Assembly: GCA_033809015.1 (NCBI GenBank)
Contig: JAPXMM010000037.1
Span: forward strand, 1-19,043
From: DTU049 sp033809015
Lineage (GTDB): Bacteria > Bacteroidota > Bacteroidia > Bacteroidales > DTU049
DNA length: 19,043 nt
Direction: 5' to 3'
The translations under genes were made by a program, and so were the position numbers. Positions 1-8,371 of this stretch are shown here, one piece after another (position 1 is the stretch's first letter; every line of letters starts with the position of its first letter). Below the pieces are notes generated by a model. It did no database searches. It saw only the letters and a list, made by a program, of their open reading frames with translations, and was not told where the DNA came from.

Positions 1-124
1 GATAATGAATAAATATTTAAAAGAGCTGATAGATCAAGACATTGGCAGACTGCTGAACTTGTCATCACACGATAGGTGGGCGTGGGACAAGTATAGAGAG
101 ATAGTTAGTCAAAGATACGATTAA
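1..124 (+). CDS. 3' end of an unidentified protein gene (partial)
   Basis: An open frame enters from the left edge (codons from position 2) and stops with TAA at 122-124. The visible end of the protein reads ...LIDQDIGRLLNLSSH and then DRWAWDKYREIVSQRYD, rich in charged and aromatic residues. There is an in-frame ATG at 5-7, so a 39-aa free-standing peptide is formally possible, but the frame stays open upstream, so the tail of a longer gene is more likely. Codon use (CTG, GAG, GCG) looks less AT-rich than in the genes that follow. I do not recognise the family. Confidence 0.45.
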   Translation, partial: IMNKYLKELIDQDIGRLLNLSSHDRWAWDKYREIVSQRYD

Positions 125-230
125 CATGCTTTTAAGTATAACAAAATTTACTACTCAACCCTCCTTCGCCCTTATCCTATTACACCAATTAAATATTTTA
201 ATGTTATATAGCTATGACAATATTTTAACA

Positions 231-255
231 AAAAATTGTTCCCATACCAATTTTT
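231..255 (-). terminator. Possible AT-rich hairpin terminator after the TonB receptor gene
   Basis: Perfect 8-bp arms (231-238 and 248-255) flank a 9-nt loop just downstream of the receptor stop codon, with a T-rich stretch on the minus strand. A second small inverted repeat with 8-bp arms around one base (258-274) overlaps the stop codon. Both stems are nearly pure A/T, so terminator function is uncertain. Confidence 0.3.
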
Positions 256-260
256 ATTTG

Positions 261-2777
261 TTAAAATTTAACAATAAATTTTAAATTTATTTGTCTATCA
301 GTTAAATAGTTGGGTACACCATACATCCTTCCATTCACATCTGTTACCCAGGTATATGAAACTACATTTCTTATTTGTAGTAAATTTAATACTTCTAAAC
401 TAAGCCAGCATTCTTTTAATGCTTTAGCTATTTTAGAATCTCCAGTAAATAGTTTAGCAGAGAAACCAATGTCTACTCTTCTATATGGAGATGTTCTGTT
501 GGTTTGTAAATATTTCTTATTCCCTGGAGGCCCAAATGGCAGGCCAGTGCCAAATTGCAGGGCTAAATTCATTTTAAAATTTGGATTATTGGGGATATAA
601 TCCTGGAAAAATAATGAAATATTTATTCTCTGGTCTCCTGGACGTGGTATATAGCCAGGCATTACTTTTTCGCTATCTACAGGTACATTATTTAAAGTAT
701 AATTTGGAATTATTCGTTCTCCTTCACTATTATAATAAATGTAGTAGTAATCACCTATGATATCTTCTGCAGTTTTCATAACTGAAACGCTAATCCATGA
801 ATCTACATCTGGCACAAATTCACCATATAATTTCAAATCAATACCTGTAGCATAGCCTTTTGATCTCTGATCTGGCAAATATCTTATTCTAATATTATCT
901 ACTACATAGGGGATAAGGTCATAAAGATATTTGTAATAAGCTTCAGTAACAAATTTAAATGGTCTTTCCCAAGCTTTGAAAGAATATTCCATTCCTAAAA
1001 CAGCATGAATAGATTTTTGATTTGGAATATCGTTATAAATCATACCATCCCATCCTATCATTTCTTTCCAAAATGGTGGCTGCTGATATAGTCCTAATGA
1101 GAATCTAAAAGCCATTAACCTTTGCCATTCTGGAGTATAGCTAATAGAAAAACGAGGGCTAAACATAAAGGTATTATTTATGCTATAATATCCTCCTCTT
1201 ATGCCTAATATAGTGGTCATTGATCCTTTACCTTCAAATTTCTTTATCCAGCTATCTTGCAAATAACCTGAAATATTCCAGTTAGTTGTAGTTTGTTTAT
1301 TTTTAATAAATTCATACAATTCGAGAGGTTTATATGGCTGTGGTTGTGTATATCCTATGCTATCGTAAATTGTAGGTAGGGAGTAGCCAGCAGAATCCAT
1401 ATATATCCATTCTCTCATTTTGAAATCAAACCAATTACCTTGTCCTTTGATTCCAAAATCTATATTATGATTTCCTATTTTATGAGAAATTTTTTCTTCT
1501 AAATATGCTACTTGAAGGTCTAGATAATTCCTACCATGATTCAGATAGCTGCCTATGCCCATTAGTTCACCTTCTCTGCCAAAAGTTTCTGATTCATAAT
1601 CGATTTCTAGAGTATGCATCCAATATTGACTTAAAACGTCAAAAATCTCTTGTTCATTAGAATGATAAGTATTAAAAATAGTTTTGAAAATGGTATTAGA
1701 ATCTGTGATATAAGTCCATTTGAGACCTCCTATCCACATATTGTATAAATTTTTTTCGGCTCCTTCGAAATACATATTTATTTTATATGTTTCGCTAATA
1801 GTACCAAAGGATGTTTCGCGAGATTTTGGATAAAAAGTGAATTGATTATAATTCCAATATCCTAGTGTTGCTATCTCTGAATGTTTATTTATTTGATAGG
1901 TTAGATAAGTCTGAAAATCAAATATTTTAGGGAAATAATCACCACTGGTAGGGAGCGATTTTAGTATGTATTTATTAGTTTTATATCTGAAACCAGCTAA
2001 ATATGTAAATTTATTTTTGAATAATGTGCCAATAGTTGAAACATTCGTTGATAATAAGCTAGCCTGAATCGTAGTAATTTTTTCTGTAGGTCTATTATAG
2101 GTAGCATCTAGCACTGATGACATTTTATCTCCATATCTAGCTTCGAATCCTCCAGACGAAAAATCAATAGAACCTATAAGATCAGAATTCAAAAAACTCA
2201 ATCCTTCTTGCTCACTGCTACGTGTAAGTATTGGCCTATATATTTCAAAATCATTGACATAAACTAAGTTTTCATCATAGTTGCCACCTCTTACTGAATA
2301 TTGACTACTCAATTCGTTACTAGATTGTACTCCCATTCCCATTAATTTAATTAAAGTCTCTACTTGTCCGCCTGTAGTAGGTAATAATTGCACTTTTTTA
2401 GGATCTAATCTTTGAATACCTTTAGCTAAATCTACTTGCTCAGTAACCTCTATTTGTGGCAGCAAAGTATTCATTGTTGTTAAAGTATAATTTCTATTGA
2501 TTCTTTTTTGAGGTTTTATCAAAGTATCATAAAATCTTTCATAGCCAACCGTACTTATTCCTATTATTATTGTATCTCTATAAGGAAATGAAATTTCAAA
2601 ATAGCCATTTATATTTGTAGCTGTCCCAATAGTTGAGTTTACTACACCTATGTTAGCAAAAGGGATAGGGTCGTTATTAGCATTTTTTACATTACCCGAT
2701 AAAATTACTTTTTCCTGTGCCCAAGTGCTTATAGGTAAAAGCAAAAACAGAATTAAAATTTTAATGTAGTTGTTCAT
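261..2777 (-). CDS. TonB-dependent outer-membrane receptor with carboxypeptidase-regulatory-like N-terminal domain
   Basis: 838 aa. A signal peptide is visible (hydrophobic residues about 6-16, likely cleavage after Ala20 before Gln-Glu-Lys). Residues about 24-105 form a CarboxypepD_reg-like beta-sandwich (ILSGNVKNANNDPIPFANIG, later INGYFEISFP and VGYERF). A TonB plug domain follows at about 120-230 (LLPTTGGQVETLIKLMG, SVRGGNYDENLVYVND). The rest alternates aromatic and polar strands as in a 22-strand barrel and ends in a beta-strand finishing in Phe (INLKFIVKF). The role is energised uptake of a large or scarce substrate across the outer membrane; the substrate cannot be read here. There is no SusD-like partner next to it, so it is not an obvious SusC. 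Its start overlaps the preceding gene by 17 nt, which implies co-translation with that exported protein. Confidence 0.92.
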   Translation of the reverse strand: MNNYIKILILFLLLPISTWAQEKVILSGNVKNANNDPIPFANIGVVNSTIGTATNINGYFEISFPYRDTIIIGISTVGYERFYDTLIKPQKRINRNYTLTTMNTLLPQIEVTEQVDLAKGIQRLDPKKVQLLPTTGGQVETLIKLMGMGVQSSNELSSQYSVRGGNYDENLVYVNDFEIYRPILTRSSEQEGLSFLNSDLIGSIDFSSGGFEARYGDKMSSVLDATYNRPTEKITTIQASLLSTNVSTIGTLFKNKFTYLAGFRYKTNKYILKSLPTSGDYFPKIFDFQTYLTYQINKHSEIATLGYWNYNQFTFYPKSRETSFGTISETYKINMYFEGAEKNLYNMWIGGLKWTYITDSNTIFKTIFNTYHSNEQEIFDVLSQYWMHTLEIDYESETFGREGELMGIGSYLNHGRNYLDLQVAYLEEKISHKIGNHNIDFGIKGQGNWFDFKMREWIYMDSAGYSLPTIYDSIGYTQPQPYKPLELYEFIKNKQTTTNWNISGYLQDSWIKKFEGKGSMTTILGIRGGYYSINNTFMFSPRFSISYTPEWQRLMAFRFSLGLYQQPPFWKEMIGWDGMIYNDIPNQKSIHAVLGMEYSFKAWERPFKFVTEAYYKYLYDLIPYVVDNIRIRYLPDQRSKGYATGIDLKLYGEFVPDVDSWISVSVMKTAEDIIGDYYYIYYNSEGERIIPNYTLNNVPVDSEKVMPGYIPRPGDQRINISLFFQDYIPNNPNFKMNLALQFGTGLPFGPPGNKKYLQTNRTSPYRRVDIGFSAKLFTGDSKIAKALKECWLSLEVLNLLQIRNVVSYTWVTDVNGRMYGVPNYLTDRQINLKFIVKF

Positions 2778-3456
2778 TATAGTAATATTCCTTAGTTTCT
2801 TTTTCTTTAGATGGATTACGTTTAAATTGTCCTTCTTGCCATGCTTTTATAAATTCTGCCCAGGCGAAAGGATTTAATAGATTATTTGGTTTCACTAATT
2901 GTCCAGCAGAATAGTTTTGGTAGGTCATCTGTCTGATCATCTGATTATATGACGATTGCCCATCTCTAGCTACATAATTTAATTCTTTATCTTTCCACTC
3001 CATAAATGCTAAATTTTTTCTAGCTCTTTCTAAATCGTCATCAGGAGGCACAGTATTTATAAAAGCTTCTTTAAATTTTTCTTTGGATGGCCAGGGATAA
3101 ATTACTGTTTTATCTAAATATATAGTATCGGTTATCATTGGTTGGATTAAATTATAAAAAGTATGTCTCAATGTATCAGGAATTTTAAAATGTACAGGTT
3201 TATATCCAACAAAGCTAAATACAATAGTCTGCCCCTTTTCACCCACAATACTAAATAGTCCATTTATATTACTTATAGTTCCTGTTTTAGTTTCTTTTAT
3301 ATAAATATGCACAAATGGTATAGGTTTTAAACTATCTGCTGTGACAACGATCCCAGCAAATTCTATTAATTTATTTTGTTCTCTTTGAGCAAAACAGTAA
3401 TTCATTAATAATACTAAAATTATTGTAATATAAAATTTCACTCGATTTAAAAACAT
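2761..3456 (-). CDS. Exported carboxypeptidase-like regulatory-domain protein
   Basis: 231 aa. N-terminal signal peptide (hydrophobic 9-22, likely cleavage near Ala23-Gln24). Residues about 30-110 form one CarboxypepD_reg-like domain (FAGIVVTADSLKPIPFVHIY, GTISNINGLFSIV, VFSFVGYKPVHF), the same fold that opens the downstream TonB receptor. The remainder has a charged, aromatic region (PPDDDLERARKNLAFMEWKD) and a Pro/Asn-Trp segment (NNLLNPFAWAEFIKAWQEGQ) seen in conserved Bacteroidetes periplasmic proteins of unknown role. It is the first gene of a two-gene unit: its last 17 nt overlap the start of the receptor gene. It is probably an accessory periplasmic factor for that receptor; this is inference from context only. 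Confidence 0.82.
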   Translation of the reverse strand: MFLNRVKFYITIILVLLMNYCFAQREQNKLIEFAGIVVTADSLKPIPFVHIYIKETKTGTISNINGLFSIVGEKGQTIVFSFVGYKPVHFKIPDTLRHTFYNLIQPMITDTIYLDKTVIYPWPSKEKFKEAFINTVPPDDDLERARKNLAFMEWKDKELNYVARDGQSSYNQMIRQMTYQNYSAGQLVKPNNLLNPFAWAEFIKAWQEGQFKRNPSKEKETKEYYYNEQLH

Positions 3457-3666
3457 ATAAACGAAAAGATTATACTTTTTATTTGATTTTAATTTATTTC
3501 AACAATTGTCAAAATTACTAATTATAAATAAATAACATAAAATTATTTTATCTAATATTGAATAATAAAAATGGTTGACAAACTCATTATTCATAAATAA
3601 ATCTTGCATATTACATAAATAATAGACAAATAAAAATTATATTAATTTTGTAAAAAAAATATTAAC
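3457..3666. promoter_or_regulatory. Divergent intergenic promoter region
   Basis: This very A/T-rich 210-bp gap separates the minus-strand exported-protein gene from the plus-strand PAP2 gene. TAATTTTG boxes matching the Bacteroidetes -7 consensus TAnnTTTG occur in both directions: plus strand at 3643-3650, 16 nt before the PAP2 ATG, and minus strand at 3517-3510, about 53 nt before the other start codon. I could not place a convincing -33 TTTG element for either at the usual spacing. Confidence 0.45.
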
Positions 3667-4281
3667 ATGTTAGAAACAATATTAAGCTGGGATACACAAT
3701 TATTATTATTAATCAATCATGCTAGAACAGGTTTTTTAGATATATTTTTATATCTCGTATCTCAGCAATATTTTTGGATCCCTCTCTATGTGGCAGTATT
3801 AATTTTATTAATTATTCATTATAAAAAGAAATCATGGGCATACATCTTATTATTCTTGATTTTAGTATTATTCACTGATCAGTCATCTGTAATGATAAAA
3901 AAAAGTGTGAAAAGATTGCGACCCTGTCATGAACCAGAAATAGCTGCTAATGTAATATTGATTAAAAATAAATGTGGTGGCAAATATAGTTTCGTATCAT
4001 CACATGCTACGAATTGCACTGGCTTTGCAGTATTAGCATGGTTATTACTAAAACCGTTTGCTAATAAAAAGTGGAAAAAATGGACAATGGGAATAATACT
4101 TTTCGGATTATATGCTTTTACTGTAGGATATAGTAGAGCATATTTAGGAGTACATTATCCTATTGATATCCTAAGAGGAGCAATATTAGGTGCATTTTTA
4201 GGTTGGTTTGTGTATTGGAGTAGCCATAAAATCTTCCCTACATTATTTACCCTCTCCCTTAAAGACAATAATAACAGTTAA
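3667..4281 (+). CDS. PAP2-family membrane lipid phosphatase
   Basis: 204 aa, the usual size of small PAP2/undecaprenyl-pyrophosphatase-like enzymes. All three phosphatase motifs are visible: C1 KX6RP (K78-R85-P86), C2 with the nucleophile-assisting His (VSSHAT, His113; the usual SGH is SSH here), and C3 SRX5HX3D (S156, R157, catalytic H163, D167). Hydrophobic helices lie near 22-32, 36-51, 57-70, 115-130, 141-155 and 168-186. It should remove phosphate from isoprenoid or phospholipid pyrophosphates at the periplasmic face, for example recycling undecaprenyl pyrophosphate. Its 3' end overlaps the convergent sugar-transferase gene by 39 bp, and the two fit one lipid-carrier pathway. Cys87 and Cys103 flank an Asn/Ile-rich loop. 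The exact substrate is not determined. Confidence 0.88.
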   Translation: MLETILSWDTQLLLLINHARTGFLDIFLYLVSQQYFWIPLYVAVLILLIIHYKKKSWAYILLFLILVLFTDQSSVMIKKSVKRLRPCHEPEIAANVILIKNKCGGKYSFVSSHATNCTGFAVLAWLLLKPFANKKWKKWTMGIILFGLYAFTVGYSRAYLGVHYPIDILRGAILGAFLGWFVYWSSHKIFPTLFTLSLKDNNNS

Positions 4282-5694
4282 AATCAGAATTTTTAAATCG
4301 CTAAAAAGAGAAATATTATCTAAATAAAGTAGATCATAGTATAATCTTTCTATCATTTGCTCGATATTTTCTGCATAACCATATTTCACTTGTCCCCAAG
4401 ACGTTATACCTGGTTTCAGTTTAAACAATAATTTATAATAAGGTACTATTTTCACTATTTGATCAATATAATATTGTCTCTCTGGTCTGGGTCCTACTAG
4501 AGACATATCACCTTTAATCACATTAAAAAATTGTGGTAGCTCATCAAATCTATATTTTCGCATCACTCTACCCCAAGGAGTAACTCTATTATCATCTTTG
4601 CAACTCAATGCTGGTCCTCTTTCTTCAGCATTTACATACATGCTACGAAATTTATAAATGTTAAATGGTATACCATATCTTCCTATTCTCTCTTGCTTGT
4701 AAATTATCGGGCCAGGAGAACTTTTTTTTACTTTATAAGCTATAAATATTAATAATGGTAAAAGTAATATCAGTGCTACAACGGAAACAAAAATATCTAT
4801 TGCTCTTTTCAAAAAACTCTGCCATGTAGATAACAAATATTTCGGTACATTTATATATGCTATATTAGAGAATGGATGTATTTTTACACTACTAGTAACT
4901 ATGATATCTTTCACATCAGAAACTATATATAGATTTACATCAAAAATATTTCTATTAGATAAAACATTAGATATTTTGTCATAATCTTCTGGCTTTAAAA
5001 CAATATATGCGTCCTCTACATAATATTCTGTTATGATCCTATCTATCTCATTTAATTTACATAAACACGGCAATTGATCTTTTAGAATATCTTCACCACC
5101 ATTTATTTTAACGTAACCAATGACATTCTGGCCTGTATCATATCTATCTTTATTTATAGATTTATATACTTTTTCGGCTAAAGAATTATTACCAATTATT
5201 AAAGTATTAAAAACAATTTTCCCTTTTTTAATCTTTTTTTTAGTCCATGACATTAAAGATAATCGCAAAATATACGTTATCGAAAAGCTAATACCTAGAT
5301 AAGAAAAATAAACATTATAGAGATATTTATAATGGTAATATGGATAATCATCTAAGACGACAACAAAAAATACAATAGTAACAGCTATCAAACATTGTAG
5401 AAAAGTGGTGAATAGCTCTTTTAATCTACTTTTGCGATATACCTCTCTATAGGAGTCTGAAAAAGCAAAAATAAAAATAAAAATTAAAGGAATTATTATT
5501 GCACCTAAGTAAAAATTAGTATCACTAAAAATCATTTCTGATAGAGAGCTAAAGTCATAGCTACCATGATATATTAGATTTTTTCTATAAAAAGATAAAA
5601 ACAACCATCCACCGAGTGTAGCGATAATATCTAATACCAAATAATAAATGGTATAACGTACTTTGTGTAGTGGTGGTTCTATCCTTTCATTCAT
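4243..5694 (-). CDS. Polyprenyl-phosphate hexose-1-phosphate transferase (WcaJ/bacterial sugar transferase family)
   Basis: 483 aa. The layout matches initiating glycosylphosphotransferases of exopolysaccharide or O-antigen synthesis: four N-terminal hydrophobic helices (about 13-36, 60-80, 96-116, 124-145), a cytosolic CoA-binding-like region (about 155-285; TLIIGNNSLAEKVY), a fifth hydrophobic re-entrant segment (300-320) and the catalytic sugar-transferase domain (about 296-480). Family motifs are clear: SSPGPIIYKQERIG, YKFRSM, RFDELPQ, GDMSLVGPRPE and LKPGITSWGQV. The enzyme transfers sugar-1-phosphate from a UDP-sugar to undecaprenyl phosphate. It starts 3 nt after the upstream lipoprotein gene, so they are very likely co-transcribed. 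Its 3' end overlaps the convergent PAP2 gene by 39 bp. Confidence 0.93.
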   Translation of the reverse strand: MNERIEPPLHKVRYTIYYLVLDIIATLGGWLFLSFYRKNLIYHGSYDFSSLSEMIFSDTNFYLGAIIIPLIFIFIFAFSDSYREVYRKSRLKELFTTFLQCLIAVTIVFFVVVLDDYPYYHYKYLYNVYFSYLGISFSITYILRLSLMSWTKKKIKKGKIVFNTLIIGNNSLAEKVYKSINKDRYDTGQNVIGYVKINGGEDILKDQLPCLCKLNEIDRIITEYYVEDAYIVLKPEDYDKISNVLSNRNIFDVNLYIVSDVKDIIVTSSVKIHPFSNIAYINVPKYLLSTWQSFLKRAIDIFVSVVALILLLPLLIFIAYKVKKSSPGPIIYKQERIGRYGIPFNIYKFRSMYVNAEERGPALSCKDDNRVTPWGRVMRKYRFDELPQFFNVIKGDMSLVGPRPERQYYIDQIVKIVPYYKLLFKLKPGITSWGQVKYGYAENIEQMIERLYYDLLYLDNISLFSDLKILILTVIIVFKGEGK

Positions 5695-5697
5695 AAG

Positions 5698-6558
5698 CTA
5701 TTGTGATGAAATTAATTTAATATTATCTAATAAAATTTTCCCTTCTACATTATTGCTTGTTTTTTCAGAACTAAAATATATTATAAAAGTGCTAGTGGCA
5801 CCATATCTAGTCGCTAATGGTGTAAGGTTGATATAAATTTTTTTCCATTCACTTGTCGGTTTTAGCACAATATATGGATATGTGAGTGGACCAGTATTAG
5901 TATACACATTCACTCCAATCGTCAGATGTTCCGTACTTTTATAATTTAATTCTAAAAAATGCATAAAACCAGGTTCTAAAGAATAACTATTGACAGTGTA
6001 TATAAAAGCAGAATCTTTAGTATCAGTTAGCGAAATAATGCCAGAAAATGTACCTTCGAAAACATCTTCCTCATTATCTGTAGTCATGATGGTAGTATCA
6101 CTAGCTGGAGAACTACTAAATATAGTACCAGCTGCTTCGAAATCTTCAATAAAATGAAAATTAATACCATCCATATAATTAAAAACTGGTTTTACTTTTA
6201 CCGCACTATCTGGCACGAAAGTTACCTGAGTTACATAATTGTCATAAAAAGGATAAACAGCTCTGGTAGTAGTGATACCGTTTAGTTTAATGCCTGGCAT
6301 AATAATTAATTCATGTTTACCTTCGTATAAAAGTGGTATTTTGGCTGGTAATTCATACACTCCGTTAGCAGTGCCATCTACATAAACCCATACAGTATTA
6401 ATAGCATTAGACGCAGAACCTTCTCCCGGTCTAACATTCAAATCCACTTCATCAATTTGCAAATATGCTGGTATATCTTCAGCAGGATCTAACCATTCAC
6501 ACGATGTAATATTAAATAGTGTAAAAATGATAAAAATTAAGAATAAATATTTCCTCAT
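5698..6558 (-). CDS. Lipoprotein of unknown function with two beta-rich domains
   Basis: 286 aa. A lipoprotein signal peptide is clear: MRK, hydrophobic stretch, lipobox NITSC with lipidated Cys20. After it come EWLDPAEDIPAYLQID and a PEGA-like segment (about 45-110; VWVYVDGTANGVYELPAKIP). The C-terminal half (about 135-284; FIEDFEAAGT, WKKIYINLTPL, GKILLDNIKLI) resembles carbohydrate-binding-module-like jelly rolls that end in a D-N-(I/V) strand. It is likely anchored at the outer membrane or facing the periplasm. It sits between an oxidoreductase gene (50 bp upstream) and the sugar-transferase gene (3 nt downstream), which suggests a link to surface polysaccharide. No specific function can be assigned. 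Confidence 0.8.
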   Translation of the reverse strand: MRKYLFLIFIIFTLFNITSCEWLDPAEDIPAYLQIDEVDLNVRPGEGSASNAINTVWVYVDGTANGVYELPAKIPLLYEGKHELIIMPGIKLNGITTTRAVYPFYDNYVTQVTFVPDSAVKVKPVFNYMDGINFHFIEDFEAAGTIFSSSPASDTTIMTTDNEEDVFEGTFSGIISLTDTKDSAFIYTVNSYSLEPGFMHFLELNYKSTEHLTIGVNVYTNTGPLTYPYIVLKPTSEWKKIYINLTPLATRYGATSTFIIYFSSEKTSNNVEGKILLDNIKLISSQ

Positions 6559-6608
6559 ATCTCTTTGTTAATTATATTAACTATAAAAATTAATTTTTAT
6601 TACAAAAA

Positions 6609-7601
6609 TTAAATAATTTGTAACAAATTATTTTGAATTTTCATAATTATCTGATGAGCTACATCTAATACTTTGTAGCCATCCTCAATAGATACTTCTG
6701 GTTTAGTATTAGTGAGGATACTTTCCAGGAATTTTTCTAGTTCTGTTTTGATAGCATTCACTTCTGGTAAGATTATTTTTTTCACTACAGCATATTTATT
6801 AATATTATCATTTACTTTAATTGGAATTGATAAGATATTATCATCACTATTATTAATGACATTATCCTCAATTTGTATAACTTCAGATTGTTTATTTAAA
6901 AAATCAAGGCTGATGTAGCTATCTTTCTGAAATAGTCTCATTTTTCTCATTTTTTTCATTGATATTCTACTAGCAGTTAGATTAGCCACGCTACCATTCA
7001 TGAATTCTATTCTAGCATTAGCAATATCAATATTATTAGTTATTACCGGTACTCCGTTAGCATATATATTTTTAATTGGTGAATCTACAATGGTCAGTAG
7101 TATATCTAGGTCATGAATCATCAAATCTAAAACTACTGGCACATCGGTACCTCGTGGATTATAAAATGATAATCTATGAGTCTCGATAAATTTAGGATCA
7201 TTAATATAAGGCCGTGCAGCTATAAATGCAGGATTAAACCTCTCTACGTGTCCTATTTGTATTTGTACGCCAGCATTTTTACTTATTTCCATTAGGGCTT
7301 TAGCCTCTTCTATGGTAGTAACGATAGGTTTTTCTATGAAAACATGTTTATTAGCTTCTAATGATTTTTTAGCATATTCGAAATGCGAAATTGTAGGAGT
7401 TACTATGTCTATCACATCTACATCATTTAGTAAATCTTCGAAATTATTATATGATTTAATTTTGTATTTTTTCTCTACATCCTTTGCTACTTCACAGTCT
7501 AGATCATAGAACCCTACAAGATCAAAACCAGATATTTCTTTAATGCAATTGAGATGTATTTTACCTAAATGGCCAATACCGACGACACCAATTCTAAGCA
7601 T
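6609..7601 (-). CDS. Gfo/Idh/MocA-family NAD(P)-dependent sugar oxidoreductase
   Basis: 330 aa from the start chosen here. The Rossmann motif follows at once (MLRIGVVGIGHLGKIHL; G8-x-G10-xx-G13). The family's EKP motif is at 90-92 (FIEKPI), a GHVERFNPA segment is near 118-126, and the catalytic-region DLMIHDLD has His163. The VERFNPA signature is shared with UDP-GlcNAc 3-dehydrogenase-like members, so a nucleotide-sugar substrate is plausible but not proven. The frame is open for 27 more codons upstream (to 7682), but that extension is Ile/Lys-rich and lies before the dinucleotide fold. A -7-like box TATCTTTG sits 8 nt before the chosen ATG, which also argues for this start. It is followed by the lipoprotein and sugar-transferase genes on the same strand, a likely glycan-assembly operon. 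Confidence 0.9.
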   Translation of the reverse strand: MLRIGVVGIGHLGKIHLNCIKEISGFDLVGFYDLDCEVAKDVEKKYKIKSYNNFEDLLNDVDVIDIVTPTISHFEYAKKSLEANKHVFIEKPIVTTIEEAKALMEISKNAGVQIQIGHVERFNPAFIAARPYINDPKFIETHRLSFYNPRGTDVPVVLDLMIHDLDILLTIVDSPIKNIYANGVPVITNNIDIANARIEFMNGSVANLTASRISMKKMRKMRLFQKDSYISLDFLNKQSEVIQIEDNVINNSDDNILSIPIKVNDNINKYAVVKKIILPEVNAIKTELEKFLESILTNTKPEVSIEDGYKVLDVAHQIIMKIQNNLLQII

Positions 7602-7609
7602 TTTTTTAG

Positions 7610-7617
7610 CAAAGATA
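7610..7617 (-). promoter_or_regulatory. -7-like box TATCTTTG for the oxidoreductase operon
   Basis: On the minus strand TATCTTTG matches the Bacteroidetes TAnnTTTG box and lies 8 nt before the ATG at 7601, so the leader would be very short. A TTGACA lies 11 nt further upstream, closer than the usual spacing for a -33 element. The box supports the shorter start of the oxidoreductase. Confidence 0.4.
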
Positions 7618-7721
7618 AAAATTAATGTCAATATTTTTAATATGTTAATTGTAACCACCTTAATATTTTTTATATTTTGCATAAAAAATTAATTGAAATA
7701 AGCGTTTAGATAATATTCGCT

Positions 7722-7910
7722 GGCTTCGATACAAGCATAAATGCTTTACTCAGCCAGCAAAAAAGTACCAATGGTGGCTGAGTAAGACTTTGCAATAGCA
7801 AAGTTTGTATCGATGGTGGCTGAGTTGTATCGAATTCAGCCACCACTACTAAAAAAGTCAGAACCGCAGATTTCCGGATGACCTGTAGTGAGCATAATCG
7901 AACTACTTGC
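7722..7910. repeat. Cluster of dispersed palindromic repeats at the edge of the R-M island
   Basis: The 13-mer ATGGTGGCTGAGT occurs directly at 7771-7783 and 7813-7825 (period 42), and a partial inverted copy follows, giving a 10-bp stem 7814-7823/7836-7845 around 12 nt. A smaller hairpin ACTTTGC/GCAAAGT lies at 7787-7793/7798-7804, and CTGGCT/AGCCAG occur at about 7729-7757. Near 7885-7906, GTAGT...ACTAC encloses GAGCATAATCGA, which resembles the common Bacteroidetes GAGCGTAGTCGAA repeat. The whole 7602-8012 stretch contains no credible gene; it holds these repeats and otherwise A/T-rich DNA. Confidence 0.65.
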
Positions 7911-8012
7911 CTGATAGGCTATGATTTACAAAAAAAGTAAGAATAATAGTTTAAACAATTTTAAACTATTCTCATTCAACTCCATTCCCTTCTATCCTTA
8001 TCTACATCATCT

Positions 8013-8306
8013 CTATTTTTCCATGTTTTTTATTAATTTTTTTCTTTGTAAATTTACTTTAATTTTATCCATATCTTTAGCATATATTTTATTGCCCTGC
8101 TTTATTTTCTTTAAAAGTTTAGTTAATACAGTATGCAAAAAGTATACAGTTTTATATATTTCATAAGGTTTTAATTTAACGGATTTTTCTTTTTAATTTA
8201 CTTCTTTAAATAATTTATTTAGCCTCACTACTTTCCACTCTTCTGGCAGAGGTTCTAACTCAGTCGTTTTGTAGCCTTCAGATATTTCGTTATTGGCTAT
8301 TTTCAT
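8013..8306 (-). pseudogene. hsdS 5' remnant (type I specificity subunit) with an in-frame stop
   Basis: Starting at ATG 8306, the minus strand encodes MKIANNEISEGYKTTELEP and then LPEEWKVVRLNKLFKEVN, followed by TAA (8195-8193). The GYKxTELxPLPEEWxVVRL pattern is the classic opening of HsdS target-recognition domain 1. The same frame stays open after the stop for another 59 codons (VKLKPYEIYKTV..., then a Lys-rich stretch) and ends with TAG at 8015-8013. It is therefore at most the first domain of a protein normally about 350-450 aa, broken by a nonsense codon and then lost. It lies 65 bp downstream of the DUF262 gene, as expected for an old hsdM-accessory-hsdS order. The second half is not clearly HsdS. 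Confidence 0.62.
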
Positions 8307-8371
8307 AATTATTTTTTTGAGTTAATTTTTATGTCTATACAAGTCATCAGATACTAAAGGATTACATATTG

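Noticed and set aside
310..600. Plus-strand open frame of 96 codons opposite the TonB receptor
   Set aside because: Shadow frame of the receptor's C-terminal barrel; no start signal or motif.
7602..7682. 27-codon upstream extension of the oxidoreductase
   Set aside because: The extension precedes the Rossmann fold, is Ile/Lys-rich, and a TATCTTTG box lies inside it, just before the internal ATG.
7861..7920. tRNA-like segment with GTAGTGAGCATAATCGAACTAC
   Set aside because: No cloverleaf, anticodon arm or T-loop consensus could be drawn; it fits a dispersed repeat.
7921..8166. Plus-strand open frame of 81 codons (Phe/Leu-rich)
   Set aside because: It overlaps the opposite strand of the hsdS remnant and A/T-rich DNA; the hydrophobic look comes from T-rich composition.
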